Below, piece after piece: positions 37,545 through 48,008 of a stretch of DNA of 64,000 nucleotides. The notes under the pieces are model-generated. The model had not been told where the DNA came from, did no database searches, and saw only the letters and a program-made list of their open reading frames with translations. The position numbers were made by a program, and so were the translations under genes. Origin of the DNA: Shewanella inventionis (GTDB lineage Bacteria > Pseudomonadota > Gammaproteobacteria > Enterobacterales > Shewanellaceae). The stretch covers positions 1-64,000 of the forward strand of contig NZ_BMII01000011.1 in the NCBI RefSeq assembly GCF_014641855.1, given 5' to 3'. Positions within the stretch are counted from its first letter, which is position 1. Each line of letters begins with the position of its first letter.

Positions 37545-40500
37545 TTAAGGATAGGCGGCCTCTAATTTGTCATTCATTATGCTGTTTTGTAACAGTAAGT
37601 TTTCAGTTCCGGCAGGGTTTAGTGCTGGGCTAAACAAAAAGCCTTGTACAATTTTGCATTGATAATGTTTTAACTTGATGAGTTGTGCGTGAGTTTCAAC
37701 GCCTTCAGCAATCACATCTAATTCAAGTTCACTACCAAGTCTTATAATGTTTTTTAATACAATATTGCTGGTTTCTTTGGGGAGCATTGAATTGATAAAT
37801 GCTTTGTCGATTTTTAATGTATCGATAGGAAATTGGGTTAAATAGTTAAGTGATGAATAGCCTTTGCCAAAGTCATCAAGGGCAATACGGACGCTAAGTT
37901 GTTTTAATTGATTTAGCACTGCTTTGGCGGCTTTGATGTCTTTGATTAATAAAGATTCAGTGATTTCAAGTTCTAACATGTGCGCGGGAAATTGGCTTTG
38001 CTGTAAAATATTGGCAATGTCGTTAACAATGCTGGGCTGTGAAAGTTGTAACGGCGAGATGTTGACTGAGATATTTCCTTGTAAAATACCTTGTTGATAC
38101 CACTGATACCCTTGTTCACAGGCTTGTTTTAATACCCATAAGCCAATTTCGATGATCAAGCCGCTGTCTTCTGCTTCATCAATAAATCGATTGGGCGATA
38201 TCATTCCTTGTGTTGGGTGATCCCACCTTAGTAAGGCTTCTAAGCCTAAAATGCTCTGTGTTGTGACGCAACATTTGGGCTGGTAGTACACCGCAAGCTG
38301 TTGAGCAGGTAATGCATTATTTAATTGGTTTTTAATCAGTAGCCGCTCTAATAGTGCAGTTGACAGTTTTTCATTAAAAAAGTAGCTGCCATTGCGACCA
38401 TTTTGTTTTGCAGCGTACATAGCGGTATCAGCATGTTTTAACAAGGTTTTTGCATCAGTGCCATCGTTAGGATAGCAAGCAACACCAATACTGGCTGAAC
38501 TGTGTAACCAATGTTCATTAATTTGATAACCAGCATTCAGTGATGTTCTGATCCGCTCAATAATATTGACTAAATCTTGATTAACTTCATCTTCTGAAGG
38601 TTCGTATTGAATGATTAATGCGAACTCATCACCGCCTAAACGGGCAAGTACATCCTGTTGTTTTAAACAGTGTTGTAAGCGCTTGCCAACCTGGATAATG
38701 AGCTCATCGCCTATATCGTGTCCCATCGAGTCGTTAACCTCTTTGAAATGGTCTAAATCGATGAACACAATGGCGGCTGATTTTTGTGGATTATTGACCA
38801 GTAATGACAATTGTTGGTTAAAGTTAAACCGATTTGCAAGCCCTGTGAGGCTGTCATAATTAGCCCTGTTACTTAACTCTTTCATTTGCTTAACGCGAGA
38901 GATAATAAACAATATAACCACCAGTAAGATGGTTGCAGCTGAGGCGATTAAGGCATAAAACCACCAAGCTTTTTTGATAGTGAATGCAAACTCAGCTTGT
39001 TGTGGGCTCCACATTCCATCGCTGTTTGTGCTTTGGACTTGGAACACATAATCTCCCGCGGCAAGGTTAGTGTACATTGCGTTGGGTTGCAAAGTGGTGG
39101 TCCAGTCTTTATCAAACCCCGACAATTTAAAGCGGTAGATATTGCGTTGTGGTGCGGTATAGTCCAATGAAGCAAACGAGAATTGGATCATATTATTATC
39201 GTAAGCGACACTTGCGGCTTTAATCAGTTTATTGGTATTAATTTGGGTGTAGGTGGTATTAGCGATTTTTGCGGATGTAATATGCACCGGCGCAATAAAA
39301 TTATTTTGGCTAATATGTTGGGTATCAACCTGAATAACACCTTTATTGGTGCCTAAAAGTAATTGGTTGTTTTTAAGCTCAATTGCCCCTTCATTGAAGG
39401 TTAAGTTTGCGTCATTTATTGCACTTGGGTAATCGGTCATACGATTGGATTTTATGACGTATTTGGTTAATACATGCCGGCTTGTTAACCAAAGGTTTCC
39501 TTGGTCATCACCCGTGACAGCCTTGATTCTATTGTCTATTAAGCCTTGTTTTCGCGTAATATATTCAATGTGGTATGGCGTTGCTGCATTGGGCGTTGGG
39601 GTTATTTTTGCTAACCCAAGCCCTTGGGTTGCCGCCCAGAAAACCCCTTGTTTATCTTGATAAATTCCGCCAATGCGAATATTTTCTCGCTCATTACCTA
39701 AACTTAAATGAGTGGTCGTGTCTGATTGGGGATCGATAATAAAAATGCCATTGGTGGTAGCAAGCCATAGTTCGCCATTATTGGCGATTAGTGAGTCGAA
39801 TGTGAAATTGCCACCTGAGGTATACAGATTATTATTGTCATTAAAATAATGCTTTAAAAGCCCTTGGGTTGGCGAAAATAGCATAACTCCAGCATCTAAA
39901 TAGCCGGTTATCCATACATTGCCCTTGTTATCTGGATTGACAGTGTAGAAGTCTGTGTCTGGGAAACCGTAAGGATTACCCTGCTTATTACTGAAGTGAC
40001 TGAGCTGTTGAGTTTGATTATCAAAATAACTCACACCATGAGAATGTGAAATCCATAAATTGTCTGCGCTGTCAGCTTTAACATTCCAAATATTACCCGT
40101 TAATCTTGTGTCACTGGCTGTTGTAAAAGGCGACAGTACTACGGTTTTATTTTGGGTATTAATTTTATCAAGCCCCTGGTTATTGGCTATCCATGCGTTG
40201 CCTTTAGTGTCGATACTAATCGCATAGGTATTGGATCCAGATAGCTCAGAATGGGTGGCTAATGGTTTGTAAATTCTACTTGGTTGCGTCAGTGGGCTGT
40301 AATAAGCGGCTCCTTGACTGGTTGCAAACCACACAAGCCCAGATGAGTCGATAAATACATCGTCGACAAAGTCTGTTGGTATGGTGTGTTCATTAAATGC
40401 TTGCGATTTAATTTGATCAAACAGACCATGTTTAACTGATAAAACAGCGGCACCCTTGTCAGTACTAATCCAAATATGATCTGAAGTGTCGATGGCTATA

Positions 40501-41387
40501 CTTGTCACGTAGTTACTTGGAATATCATTGTGCTTATCGTGATTGTCATTGCCTGCGTGTTGCTGGCTTGTTGTTGCGTATTGACGGTACTGGCCTGTAT
40601 CTGGATTGAAATGAATTAACCCTGAATGTTGGGTGCCAAGCCAAAGTTGTCCGTTTGGGTCTATTTCGCTGGTGAGAAAATAATCTTTGAAAATATCGGC
40701 GGCATTAAACGCTGACTGATAAGACTTTGCTGTTTTGGTGTTAAACAACTGCAGGCTATTTTGGCCTGGCTCCATGACGGCGAGGCCGTAATCAGTGCCA
40801 ACCCATAACCTGTGTTGTTTGTCTGCCATAATGCTGTAAATCGATGTTTCTACAGGCTGGTTTTTTGAGTCGATATACAAAGGAATTGAAATGAATTGCT
40901 CTGAGCCTTGTGCTTTAAATTGTAATCCGCTGCCTGTACCCACCCATAAATTGTGGTGATTATCTTGGTACAGTTTCATTATCCAGTTGGTATTTTGGTG
41001 AAAGTGGGTTTGCGAAAGCGGGATGATACTAAGTTCATCAATAAGGTTCAGTTGATTTAAACCATCTTCAGTGGCAAACCAAATATTGCCCAGGCTGTCT
41101 TCGATAATGTCGGTGACAAAGTTATTTGAAATGTGTCTATTTGTACCTGGCGCAAACTGAAAGTTAACAAATTCTTGCCCGTCATAGCGGCTCACGCCGG
41201 CATCTGTTGCAAACCACATGAAGCCATTTTTTTGCTGGTAAATCATTGTTACCATCGTAGACGGTAGACCATTAGCGACATTCAGGCGTTCGATTTGATA
41301 TTGTTTGGCATTGGTTGAGAATACCAGGGTAAATGACAACGCTAATCCTAAAAGGCAATTGACTACTTTGTGTAAAGGGAAAAACAT
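37545..41387 (-). CDS. Propeller-sensor GGDEF-EAL protein
   Basis: 1280 residues. Signal sequence (1-27), periplasmic two-propeller sensor with many short repeats of the NxWxAT/SxxGV type (about 30-740), a Y_Y_Y domain (about 745-825), one membrane helix (about 835-858), a GGDEF domain with intact RLGGDEF (about 880-1025) and an EAL domain with intact LGLEALLRW, ITES, DDFGKG and EGVET (about 1035-1275). Both synthesis and breakdown of c-di-GMP are possible on sequence. The ligand is unknown; such propellers often sense oligosaccharides or similar. Confidence 0.93.
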   Translation of the reverse strand: MFFPLHKVVNCLLGLALSFTLVFSTNAKQYQIERLNVANGLPSTMVTMIYQQKNGFMWFATDAGVSRYDGQEFVNFQFAPGTNRHISNNFVTDIIEDSLGNIWFATEDGLNQLNLIDELSIIPLSQTHFHQNTNWIMKLYQDNHHNLWVGTGSGLQFKAQGSEQFISIPLYIDSKNQPVETSIYSIMADKQHRLWVGTDYGLAVMEPGQNSLQLFNTKTAKSYQSAFNAADIFKDYFLTSEIDPNGQLWLGTQHSGLIHFNPDTGQYRQYATTSQQHAGNDNHDKHNDIPSNYVTSIAIDTSDHIWISTDKGAAVLSVKHGLFDQIKSQAFNEHTIPTDFVDDVFIDSSGLVWFATSQGAAYYSPLTQPSRIYKPLATHSELSGSNTYAISIDTKGNAWIANNQGLDKINTQNKTVVLSPFTTASDTRLTGNIWNVKADSADNLWISHSHGVSYFDNQTQQLSHFSNKQGNPYGFPDTDFYTVNPDNKGNVWITGYLDAGVMLFSPTQGLLKHYFNDNNNLYTSGGNFTFDSLIANNGELWLATTNGIFIIDPQSDTTTHLSLGNERENIRIGGIYQDKQGVFWAATQGLGLAKITPTPNAATPYHIEYITRKQGLIDNRIKAVTGDDQGNLWLTSRHVLTKYVIKSNRMTDYPSAINDANLTFNEGAIELKNNQLLLGTNKGVIQVDTQHISQNNFIAPVHITSAKIANTTYTQINTNKLIKAASVAYDNNMIQFSFASLDYTAPQRNIYRFKLSGFDKDWTTTLQPNAMYTNLAAGDYVFQVQSTNSDGMWSPQQAEFAFTIKKAWWFYALIASAATILLVVILFIISRVKQMKELSNRANYDSLTGLANRFNFNQQLSLLVNNPQKSAAIVFIDLDHFKEVNDSMGHDIGDELIIQVGKRLQHCLKQQDVLARLGGDEFALIIQYEPSEDEVNQDLVNIIERIRTSLNAGYQINEHWLHSSASIGVACYPNDGTDAKTLLKHADTAMYAAKQNGRNGSYFFNEKLSTALLERLLIKNQLNNALPAQQLAVYYQPKCCVTTQSILGLEALLRWDHPTQGMISPNRFIDEAEDSGLIIEIGLWVLKQACEQGYQWYQQGILQGNISVNISPLQLSQPSIVNDIANILQQSQFPAHMLELEITESLLIKDIKAAKAVLNQLKQLSVRIALDDFGKGYSSLNYLTQFPIDTLKIDKAFINSMLPKETSNIVLKNIIRLGSELELDVIAEGVETHAQLIKLKHYQCKIVQGFLFSPALNPAGTENLLLQNSIMNDKLEAAYP

Positions 41388-41506
41388 GACATACCTTTTA
41401 TTGGGTAAACATGGCTTAGATTATTCAAATACTTAACCATACAGGATTGAATATCGTAAAAAACAGTGGCTAAGTTGTATCTGAATTAACGCTTTTGATC
41501 AAATGT

Positions 41507-41980
41507 TTAAAGTAATAATGTGTTGTCTATGGGAGTGTATTTCTGACATTGATCAATAAGAGACTTGGCCGTTAATCGTTCAACGCTAATTACATGGGTG
41601 TAACATTGGCTGCTTTGGTTAATTTTTTTAAGAAGTAAATCAAAATCGCCATCGCCAGACAATAATATGACCTCATCAACCTGCGGCGCAATATCTAGCA
41701 TGTCTATAGTGATCCCCACATCCCAATCGCCTTTGGCTGAGCCATCGCTTCGTTGAATATATGGTTTAGTTTTAACGGTAAACCCAATGTGCTTTAACGC
41801 GTCTTGAAACTTAACCTGACCGTCGTCAGCGGGGGCAATGGCATATGCAACTGCATGATTAATGTGACCGCGCTGTGTTAATTGCAGGTACAGAGCGCGG
41901 TAATTAAATGATCGCCCAAAGCCCTGTTTACAGGTGTAATAAATGTTTTGTACGTCTACAAATACTGCAAGGTTGGTCAT
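41507..41980 (-). CDS. NYN-domain protein (LabA/DUF88-like)
   Basis: 157 residues. The NYN fold is seen in AVFVDVQNIYYT (residues 5-16), KGDWDVGITIDMLD (about 108-121) and LLSGDGDFDLLLKKI (about 131-145), supplying the acidic residues of a PIN-like nuclease site. Likely an RNA-directed nuclease or RNA-binding regulator. It starts 17 bp after the RND permease in the same direction, with no terminator between, so it is probably the third gene of the efflux operon. Confidence 0.88.
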   Translation of the reverse strand: MTNLAVFVDVQNIYYTCKQGFGRSFNYRALYLQLTQRGHINHAVAYAIAPADDGQVKFQDALKHIGFTVKTKPYIQRSDGSAKGDWDVGITIDMLDIAPQVDEVILLSGDGDFDLLLKKINQSSQCYTHVISVERLTAKSLIDQCQKYTPIDNTLLL

Positions 41981-41997
41981 TATTACACCTGTGTTAA

Positions 41998-44900
41998 TTA
42001 TGGCTGCTGTGACTGCTGCGCAGCAATGGCGTCATTGAGTTGGGCTTCAACATATCCTGGCGAATGCGTAGAAGCTGAGATTAAGCGATACATTGCTGGT
42101 ATCACTAATAGGGTAACAAACGTGGCAAATGCCATGCCGGAGAATATCACAGTTCCCACGGCAATACGGCTTTCGCTTCCTGCTCCCGTAGACATAATCA
42201 GCGGAATTGCACCAATAAGCGTGGTAAAAGCGGTCATTAGAATGGGGCGTAAACGACGGGCTGATGCATCAATAATGGCGCTATCAAGCGGTAGGCCTCG
42301 GTCACGCAGTTGGTTGGCAAACTCAACAATGAGAATGCCGTTTTTAGTCACCATGCCGATAAGCATAATCATGCCAATTTGGCTGTATATGTTTAGGCCC
42401 TGGTTGGTCAAAAACAACCCGATAAAGCCCCCTAAAATCCCCATTGGTACTGTAAACATCACAACTGCAGGATTGATAAAACTTTCAAACTGTGCAGCCA
42501 GAACCAGGTAGGCGATGAGTATGGCTAGTCCAAATACAATTAAGACTCCTGATTGATTTTCTTTAAAGTCTTTTGACTCACCTGTATAGGCAATAGAAAT
42601 GTCACTAGGTAATAAACTGACGGCACGTTGCTCTAAAAAGTCTAGCGCTTCGCCTAATGTGTAGCCAGCCCCAAGATTGGCTTTTATGGTGATCGATTTT
42701 TGCTTATTGGTGTGGCTTAAGCGTTGTGGTGAGGCGATTTCTTCAATGTGAGTAACGGTATCTAAGGTGATTAATTCGCCTTTAGCGCTTCTGAAATAAA
42801 TTTTACTGAGATCAGTAACGCTATCAAAACTATTTTCATCGCCTCGAAGATATACATCGTATTCCTCACCACGCTCTACAAAGGTGGTTTCACTGCGACC
42901 GCCTAGCATGATTTCTAGCGTGGTTGAAATCTCTGACACGCTAATGCCTAATTCTGCAGCGCGTTGTTTATCGACGCTAACAACCAATTCCGGTGTGGTT
43001 TCTGCATAATCTAAATCTGCGCCCTCTAACATAGGACTTGCATCGGCTTCTTGTTGGAGAATTTGCGCCCATTTAAATAATTCTGGATAATCAGAACCGC
43101 CTAAAACAAATTGTACAGGCTCACTCGATTGACCTCTAAAACCAGGCAACATAGGCCTTACCATTACATCGGGGATATCTTTTAAGGTTTGGCTGATTAA
43201 GCCTAATGCCTGTTTTATGTCGGTATCTCGAACTGCCCAATCTTCCAACTGAATAATGGCAAAGCCTGTTTGATCGCCTGCACGGCCTCCAAAGGCGGGT
43301 GCTTCTACACTAAATGATTTTACAACCCCTTGACCTAACAGCGGCATTAACCTGCTTTCTACAATGTCCATATTGGTAATCATACGGTTATAGCTGGTGC
43401 CTTCTGCGCCCTTGATAAAGGCAAATAACACCCCACGATCTTCTTGAGGCGAGAGTTGCGATGGCACATGTTGCATCAATAGATAGCTTCCGCCGATACA
43501 GGATATTATCACCACCGGGGCTGCCAAACGCCACTTAAGCGCCCAAGCCACCATGTTGCGATAGGTTGTTTCTAAGCGTGCAAAACCATTATCGATCCAT
43601 TGATTAAAGCGATTTTTTTTGACGTTGGCTTTAAGGAGTTTACTGCCCATTACAGGAGTAAGTGTGAGTGCAATGAGCGATGAGAAAATCACCGACATGG
43701 CCAACATGACTGAAAACTCGGTAAACAGAAGACCGACCATACCATCCATGAATGAGATAGGTAAAAAGACCATTACCAAGACAAGTGTGGTGGATATCAC
43801 CGCAAATCCGACTTCTCTGGTACCTTTATAGGCTGCTAATAAAGGCTCTTCTCCTTTTTCGATATGATGGAAAATGTTTTCTACCACCACAATGGCGTCA
43901 TCAACCACCAAACCAATGGCTAGAATTAACGCCATCAAGGTTAACAAGTTTATGGTATAGCCTAAACTGTAAGCTGCAATAAATGCAGCAATTAATGATA
44001 CGGGTACGGTTACCGCTGGGATTAATGTAGCTCTAACCTGGCCAATAAAAATGTACAACACCAGTACAACCAACACCCCGGTAATGAATAGTGTGTTGTA
44101 GACTTCGTTAATTGAGCGGTCAATAAATACGTTAGCATCATAGTCGACGACAAGTTTTGTTCCTTGTGGCAAAAAGCTTTGTACTTTGTCGACTTCTTGT
44201 TGGACCAGCCTTGAGATCTCTAATGGATTGGCATCGGACTGAGGCACAATACCGAGACTGAGATTAACAATGCCATTGCTCTTAAAGGTAGAGTTTTCAT
44301 TTTCGGCGCCAATAAAAACATTCGCTACATCTTTAAGGTAAATTGGAGTGCCATCTGGCGCTGTATGCACGACGAGGTAATTAAAGTCTTCGGGGCTAAA
44401 GTATAAGCGTTTAGTTCGAACAGACATGACCGTGGTGTCGTTACGAACTTCACCGCCAGGTGTTTCAAGGTTTTCGGTATTTAATGCGCTGATAATGTCA
44501 CTGGTGGTGACATTTCTGCCAGCCATTAATTGTGGTTTTAATTGGACATACATGACCTTGTACAGCCCACCAGAAATATTGACGGAGCTGACACCAGTAA
44601 TAAGACTAAACCTGTCTTCTAATACGCGCTGGGCATAGTCCGTTAATTGAGTACGGTCCATGTTTTCAGAGCTTAAATTGACATAGATTGAAGGTTCGCC
44701 CGTGCCGTTATCTTTAGACACTATGGGGTCATCTGCTTCATCTGGTAAACGGCGCTGTGCTTTGGCTACCGCATCACGAACATCGCTAACCCCTTCGGTT
44801 AAATCCCAACCGAGTTCAAATTCAATGGATATTCTAGACATGCCATTTCGGGTCGTTGAGGTGATTTCATCAATACCACTTATCCCGGTCAGCTCGTCCT

Positions 44901-45102
44901 CGAGGGTTTTGGTTACTTTACTTTCCATAATGGTTGCCGAAGCACCACTGTAGGTGGTCATAACGGTAACCACAGGATTTTGTACGTCGGGCATTTCTCT
45001 AACGGCAAGTTTTGAAAATGACACCATACCAAACACACAAAGCAATAAGCTTAAGACGATGGCAACCACTGGGCGCTTTACAGCAGTATCACTTAGCCAC
45101 AT
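41998..45102 (-). CDS. RND-family efflux permease
   Basis: 1034 residues, standard for AcrB/MexB-type HAE-RND pumps. Twelve membrane helices with two large periplasmic loops. The proton-relay helix reads LAIGLVVDDAIVVVENI near residue 405, with two aspartates. N-terminal TAVKRPVVAIVLSLLLCVFG is typical of the group. It expels drugs or other hydrophobic compounds with the periplasmic adaptor encoded upstream. Its ATG overlaps the adaptor's TAA by one base. No outer-membrane channel gene is present, so a shared TolC is likely. Confidence 0.95.
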   Translation of the reverse strand: MWLSDTAVKRPVVAIVLSLLLCVFGMVSFSKLAVREMPDVQNPVVTVMTTYSGASATIMESKVTKTLEDELTGISGIDEITSTTRNGMSRISIEFELGWDLTEGVSDVRDAVAKAQRRLPDEADDPIVSKDNGTGEPSIYVNLSSENMDRTQLTDYAQRVLEDRFSLITGVSSVNISGGLYKVMYVQLKPQLMAGRNVTTSDIISALNTENLETPGGEVRNDTTVMSVRTKRLYFSPEDFNYLVVHTAPDGTPIYLKDVANVFIGAENENSTFKSNGIVNLSLGIVPQSDANPLEISRLVQQEVDKVQSFLPQGTKLVVDYDANVFIDRSINEVYNTLFITGVLVVLVLYIFIGQVRATLIPAVTVPVSLIAAFIAAYSLGYTINLLTLMALILAIGLVVDDAIVVVENIFHHIEKGEEPLLAAYKGTREVGFAVISTTLVLVMVFLPISFMDGMVGLLFTEFSVMLAMSVIFSSLIALTLTPVMGSKLLKANVKKNRFNQWIDNGFARLETTYRNMVAWALKWRLAAPVVIISCIGGSYLLMQHVPSQLSPQEDRGVLFAFIKGAEGTSYNRMITNMDIVESRLMPLLGQGVVKSFSVEAPAFGGRAGDQTGFAIIQLEDWAVRDTDIKQALGLISQTLKDIPDVMVRPMLPGFRGQSSEPVQFVLGGSDYPELFKWAQILQQEADASPMLEGADLDYAETTPELVVSVDKQRAAELGISVSEISTTLEIMLGGRSETTFVERGEEYDVYLRGDENSFDSVTDLSKIYFRSAKGELITLDTVTHIEEIASPQRLSHTNKQKSITIKANLGAGYTLGEALDFLEQRAVSLLPSDISIAYTGESKDFKENQSGVLIVFGLAILIAYLVLAAQFESFINPAVVMFTVPMGILGGFIGLFLTNQGLNIYSQIGMIMLIGMVTKNGILIVEFANQLRDRGLPLDSAIIDASARRLRPILMTAFTTLIGAIPLIMSTGAGSESRIAVGTVIFSGMAFATFVTLLVIPAMYRLISASTHSPGYVEAQLNDAIAAQQSQQP

Positions 45103-46202
45103 TATTTACGCTCCTGTATTGAGGCTGCATTGCTGTTTTTTTCAGGCGTATTTTGGCCGGCAAGGTCATTCACTTTTACACCGTCACGCATGTTCACTAA
45201 GCCTTGAACCACAATGTGATCGCCAATATTAATTCCAGACTCAATCAATACTTGATCTTTAATTCGCGCGCCCAATACCACTTCGGTGCGCTTGGCGATG
45301 TTATCTTTGTTAATGACGTATACAAATCGTTTTGTTCCTGAGTATTCTAACGCTTGTACTGGCACGATTGGCGCTGAAACACTTGGGAAGGTGAGGGTTG
45401 CCGACATCATCATGCCTGGCTTTAATTTGCCGTGTTGATTATTGAATTGGCTTCGAACTTTAAGGTTAAGTGTTTGCTCGTTCACGCGGGGATCTATGGC
45501 GATAATATTGCCTGTAAACTGTTCATTTTCCCATGCTCGGCTTGTTGCGCTGACCGGCATGGCTGTGCTGAGTTGGGCTAAATATTGCTCGGGCACCTGT
45601 AAATCTAATTGCAGAACTGACAAATCGTCTAATGACAATAACTCTTCATTCATGCTGACCATTTTACCGCGGCTAAAATTAATTAAGCCGGTATGACCGC
45701 TAAAAGGTGCTGTGAGGGTGTGGTAGGCCAAGTCTGTTTGAGCAGATTGCAGGCGGGCGAGGGCTATGTCAACACTGGCTTTTTGGGCTTCAATTTCGGT
45801 CTGGGTGATGGCGTTAACGTTAATCAGCTTTAAAAATTCGTTTAGTTTACGTACTTCGTCATTGTGATATGCCTGTGCTTCAAGAACACTGGCTTTCGCT
45901 TTGCTGTCGTCCAGGGTTAATAATACCTGGCCTTTATTAACATGCTCATTAGATGTCACTTCAATTTTGTTTATCTTGCCGCCCACTTGCGGCGCAATCA
46001 TGACGGAATGAGTCGCGGCTAATTTACCAATAAGCGTAATAGATTGAGATAACTCATGTTGCTCTACATTTGAAGTCACCACTGGGACAATTTTTTCGGC
46101 TCGTTGTGGCTGAGGTGCCGCATAAGCATGGGTGCTCAATACGCTGGTGGTAAAAATCACTAAGGCTGCTGAAAAAGTATTCAAGCCATGTTTGTTTATC
46201 AT
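45102..46202 (-). CDS. RND efflux periplasmic adaptor (membrane fusion protein)
   Basis: 366 residues with a signal peptide (about 1-28, ending STHAYA). The lipoyl/barrel parts (HSVMIAPQVGGKINKIEV and LLTLDDSKAKASV), a helical hairpin (about 105-160) and a beta-barrel follow the HlyD/AcrA layout. It lacks the lipobox Cys, so it is anchored otherwise. Cotranscribed with the permease. The 246-bp upstream region holds the promoter and the neighbour's terminator. Confidence 0.94.
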   Translation of the reverse strand: MINKHGLNTFSAALVIFTTSVLSTHAYAAPQPQRAEKIVPVVTSNVEQHELSQSITLIGKLAATHSVMIAPQVGGKINKIEVTSNEHVNKGQVLLTLDDSKAKASVLEAQAYHNDEVRKLNEFLKLINVNAITQTEIEAQKASVDIALARLQSAQTDLAYHTLTAPFSGHTGLINFSRGKMVSMNEELLSLDDLSVLQLDLQVPEQYLAQLSTAMPVSATSRAWENEQFTGNIIAIDPRVNEQTLNLKVRSQFNNQHGKLKPGMMMSATLTFPSVSAPIVPVQALEYSGTKRFVYVINKDNIAKRTEVVLGARIKDQVLIESGINIGDHIVVQGLVNMRDGVKVNDLAGQNTPEKNSNAASIQERK

Positions 46203-46388
46203 TTTGGGTGATCTCTATAAGCAATGCGCGGGGATCCGCTTAGGGTGTGTTAGCTTTTACGAATATTGTAATTATATTGAGCAAAATTAAGCGTAAAGTA
46301 ATGTAAAGCTTTTAGTTTGTTTGTAACAAGGCGCTAATAGGTTTTTGTTGAACCCGTTGTCATGAACTGTGTTTGTGTGAATATAAAA

Positions 46389-46414
46389 AAAGCCATATCA
46401 ATTGATATGGCTTT
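46389..46414 (-). terminator. Terminator after the coiled-coil/PEGA-like gene
   Basis: A perfect 26-bp palindrome AAAGCCATATCA/TGATATGGCTTT around AT, with a run of seven or more T on the minus strand (46384-46391). It ends the gene at 46449-47699 and separates it from the efflux operon. Confidence 0.8.
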
Positions 46415-46448
46415 AACTGGCTCAATAACGAGATAACAAAACGCGAGT

Positions 46449-47699
46449 TTATTTTTCAATAGGCTCGTTAGTAAACTCTATGTTCTGTTTTTTAGTGGCT
46501 GGAGATACACCCATAAAATATTCATAGCCTTTATCATTTGACGTTTTTTTAGCATCATCGTCACTTAACTTAATGCTAGTTTGGTCAGAAAACAGCGTGT
46601 ATTTGGCTTTCGGTTTTTGAACTTCAGGTTGCTGTGCTTGTTTTGCCGAGGGCTTAAGAATGCCTTTTGGCACTTCAGCAACCACTATAGGTTGTTTAGT
46701 AACGGGTTTCTTAGGGGCGCTGACATTAGAGAATTTGTAATTAAATACTCCATTGCCTTCAATATTTTCTACACTCGATTGGTCTTGGTTTTGGTAAGAG
46801 GCTAAAATGCCATGCTTGCCTAGCGGAATTTCGTGGAACAGCTTTTTACCTGTACCTATTTTTACGCCGTTAACAAACCAGTCTGCAGGTACGTTACTGA
46901 CTAACGTTACCATTGCTGATTTCAACCCTAATTTTTCATTTAACATTTCGTCGATTTTGTTGTTATAAGATGGCTTAAATTTCATCGCCACTTTATAGTT
47001 CAAATCGCCTCTCATGTTCATGTTTGCGTCGATGACTTCATAAGATAACAATACGCTCTTGTCGTTTAAAAAAGGCGATTCGTTACGAGTATTGCTTACA
47101 ATGCTGCTTTGTGATTCTTTTAAACACGCGGCAATTGTTTGATATTTTGAGCACTCTGTTGAGCCATTGATATTGACCGGAAGGGTACTGCTTGATTTTG
47201 ATAGATCAGCAATTAATCGATTAGTAATGTCCGTTTTTAGTTTAAATAACTGTTGGCTCTTACTTGCACGTTGTTTGTTGATTTTTTCGTACTCAGACAA
47301 GATTTCGACTTTTTCAGTTTCAAGGCGTTTGCTGTCTTCTTCCGCTTTTAGGGTTAACTCATCAACCAAAATAACTGACTCTTCAATTTGCTTGTAAGTG
47401 TCAGGTAGGGCTGTTTTACTGCGAATAGCCTGAGGTAAACCTTCAATTAATGCATCATAACGAAGTTGCTCTGATGCAATGGTCTTTTTCAGGCCTTCGA
47501 CGTCATAGGCTTTTTTGTTGAGTTGAGAGAATTTGTCATTCACATTTATCAACAAACTATCGATATCATATTCGGTTTCGATTTGGTTTAGTGTCTGTTG
47601 TTCTGAACTGGTGATGACTTCGAGTGCCGCAAATGAATTGCTTGCATATAAGCACAATAAAGCAAGGCTAATTGAACCGTATCTCACTGATCTCTCCAT
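46449..47699 (-). CDS. Secreted coiled-coil protein with PEGA-like segment
   Basis: 416 residues, unrecognised as a whole. Signal peptide (1-24, ending SFA). A coiled-coil region covers about 30-165 (heptad-like, rich in Glu, Lys, Leu). A short Cys pair (SECSKYQTIAACL) lies near 184-196. A PEGA-like beta segment, VTLVSNVPADWFVNGVKIGT then IPLGKHGILA, lies at about 255-305. A Pro/Lys/Gln-rich linker (about 335-380) and a polar tail follow. PEGA domains occur in surface or envelope proteins. Function cannot be assigned; it has its own terminator. Confidence 0.75.
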   Translation of the reverse strand: MERSVRYGSISLALLCLYASNSFAALEVITSSEQQTLNQIETEYDIDSLLINVNDKFSQLNKKAYDVEGLKKTIASEQLRYDALIEGLPQAIRSKTALPDTYKQIEESVILVDELTLKAEEDSKRLETEKVEILSEYEKINKQRASKSQQLFKLKTDITNRLIADLSKSSSTLPVNINGSTECSKYQTIAACLKESQSSIVSNTRNESPFLNDKSVLLSYEVIDANMNMRGDLNYKVAMKFKPSYNNKIDEMLNEKLGLKSAMVTLVSNVPADWFVNGVKIGTGKKLFHEIPLGKHGILASYQNQDQSSVENIEGNGVFNYKFSNVSAPKKPVTKQPIVVAEVPKGILKPSAKQAQQPEVQKPKAKYTLFSDQTSIKLSDDDAKKTSNDKGYEYFMGVSPATKKQNIEFTNEPIEK

Positions 47700-48008
47700 A
47701 ATATTTCTTTACAAGCTGGAACCATCGACACTCTGTAATGCGCTGAGTGTTATCAGCAGAGCAAAATAATCCGTTAATAATTTATAATACTGAAGTTATT
47801 TTTGCTTTACAAACAGATTGTGGTGCATCGCTCACAATAAATTGACAAATTTTTGACACTTTTAGATGTAAAAACGAGTTTATATTGAAATGGCATAAAT
47901 ATAAACGAAAATCAGTCTGATAAAGCAAAACAGAGACGAATCGTCTCTGTTTTGTTTTTCATTGTGACCGTGATTTGTGTTTTAAGCTAACACAAGGTTG
48001 TCGCTTTA
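47700..48008. other. Intergenic region between the PEGA-like gene and ettA
   Basis: 309 AT-rich bases with no gene seen. It contains an inverted repeat CAGAGACGA / TCGTCTCTG (47931-47939, 47941-47949) flanked by A and T tracts, a likely terminator for ettA and possibly bidirectional. The rest should include the promoter of the leftward secreted-protein gene. Confidence 0.6.
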
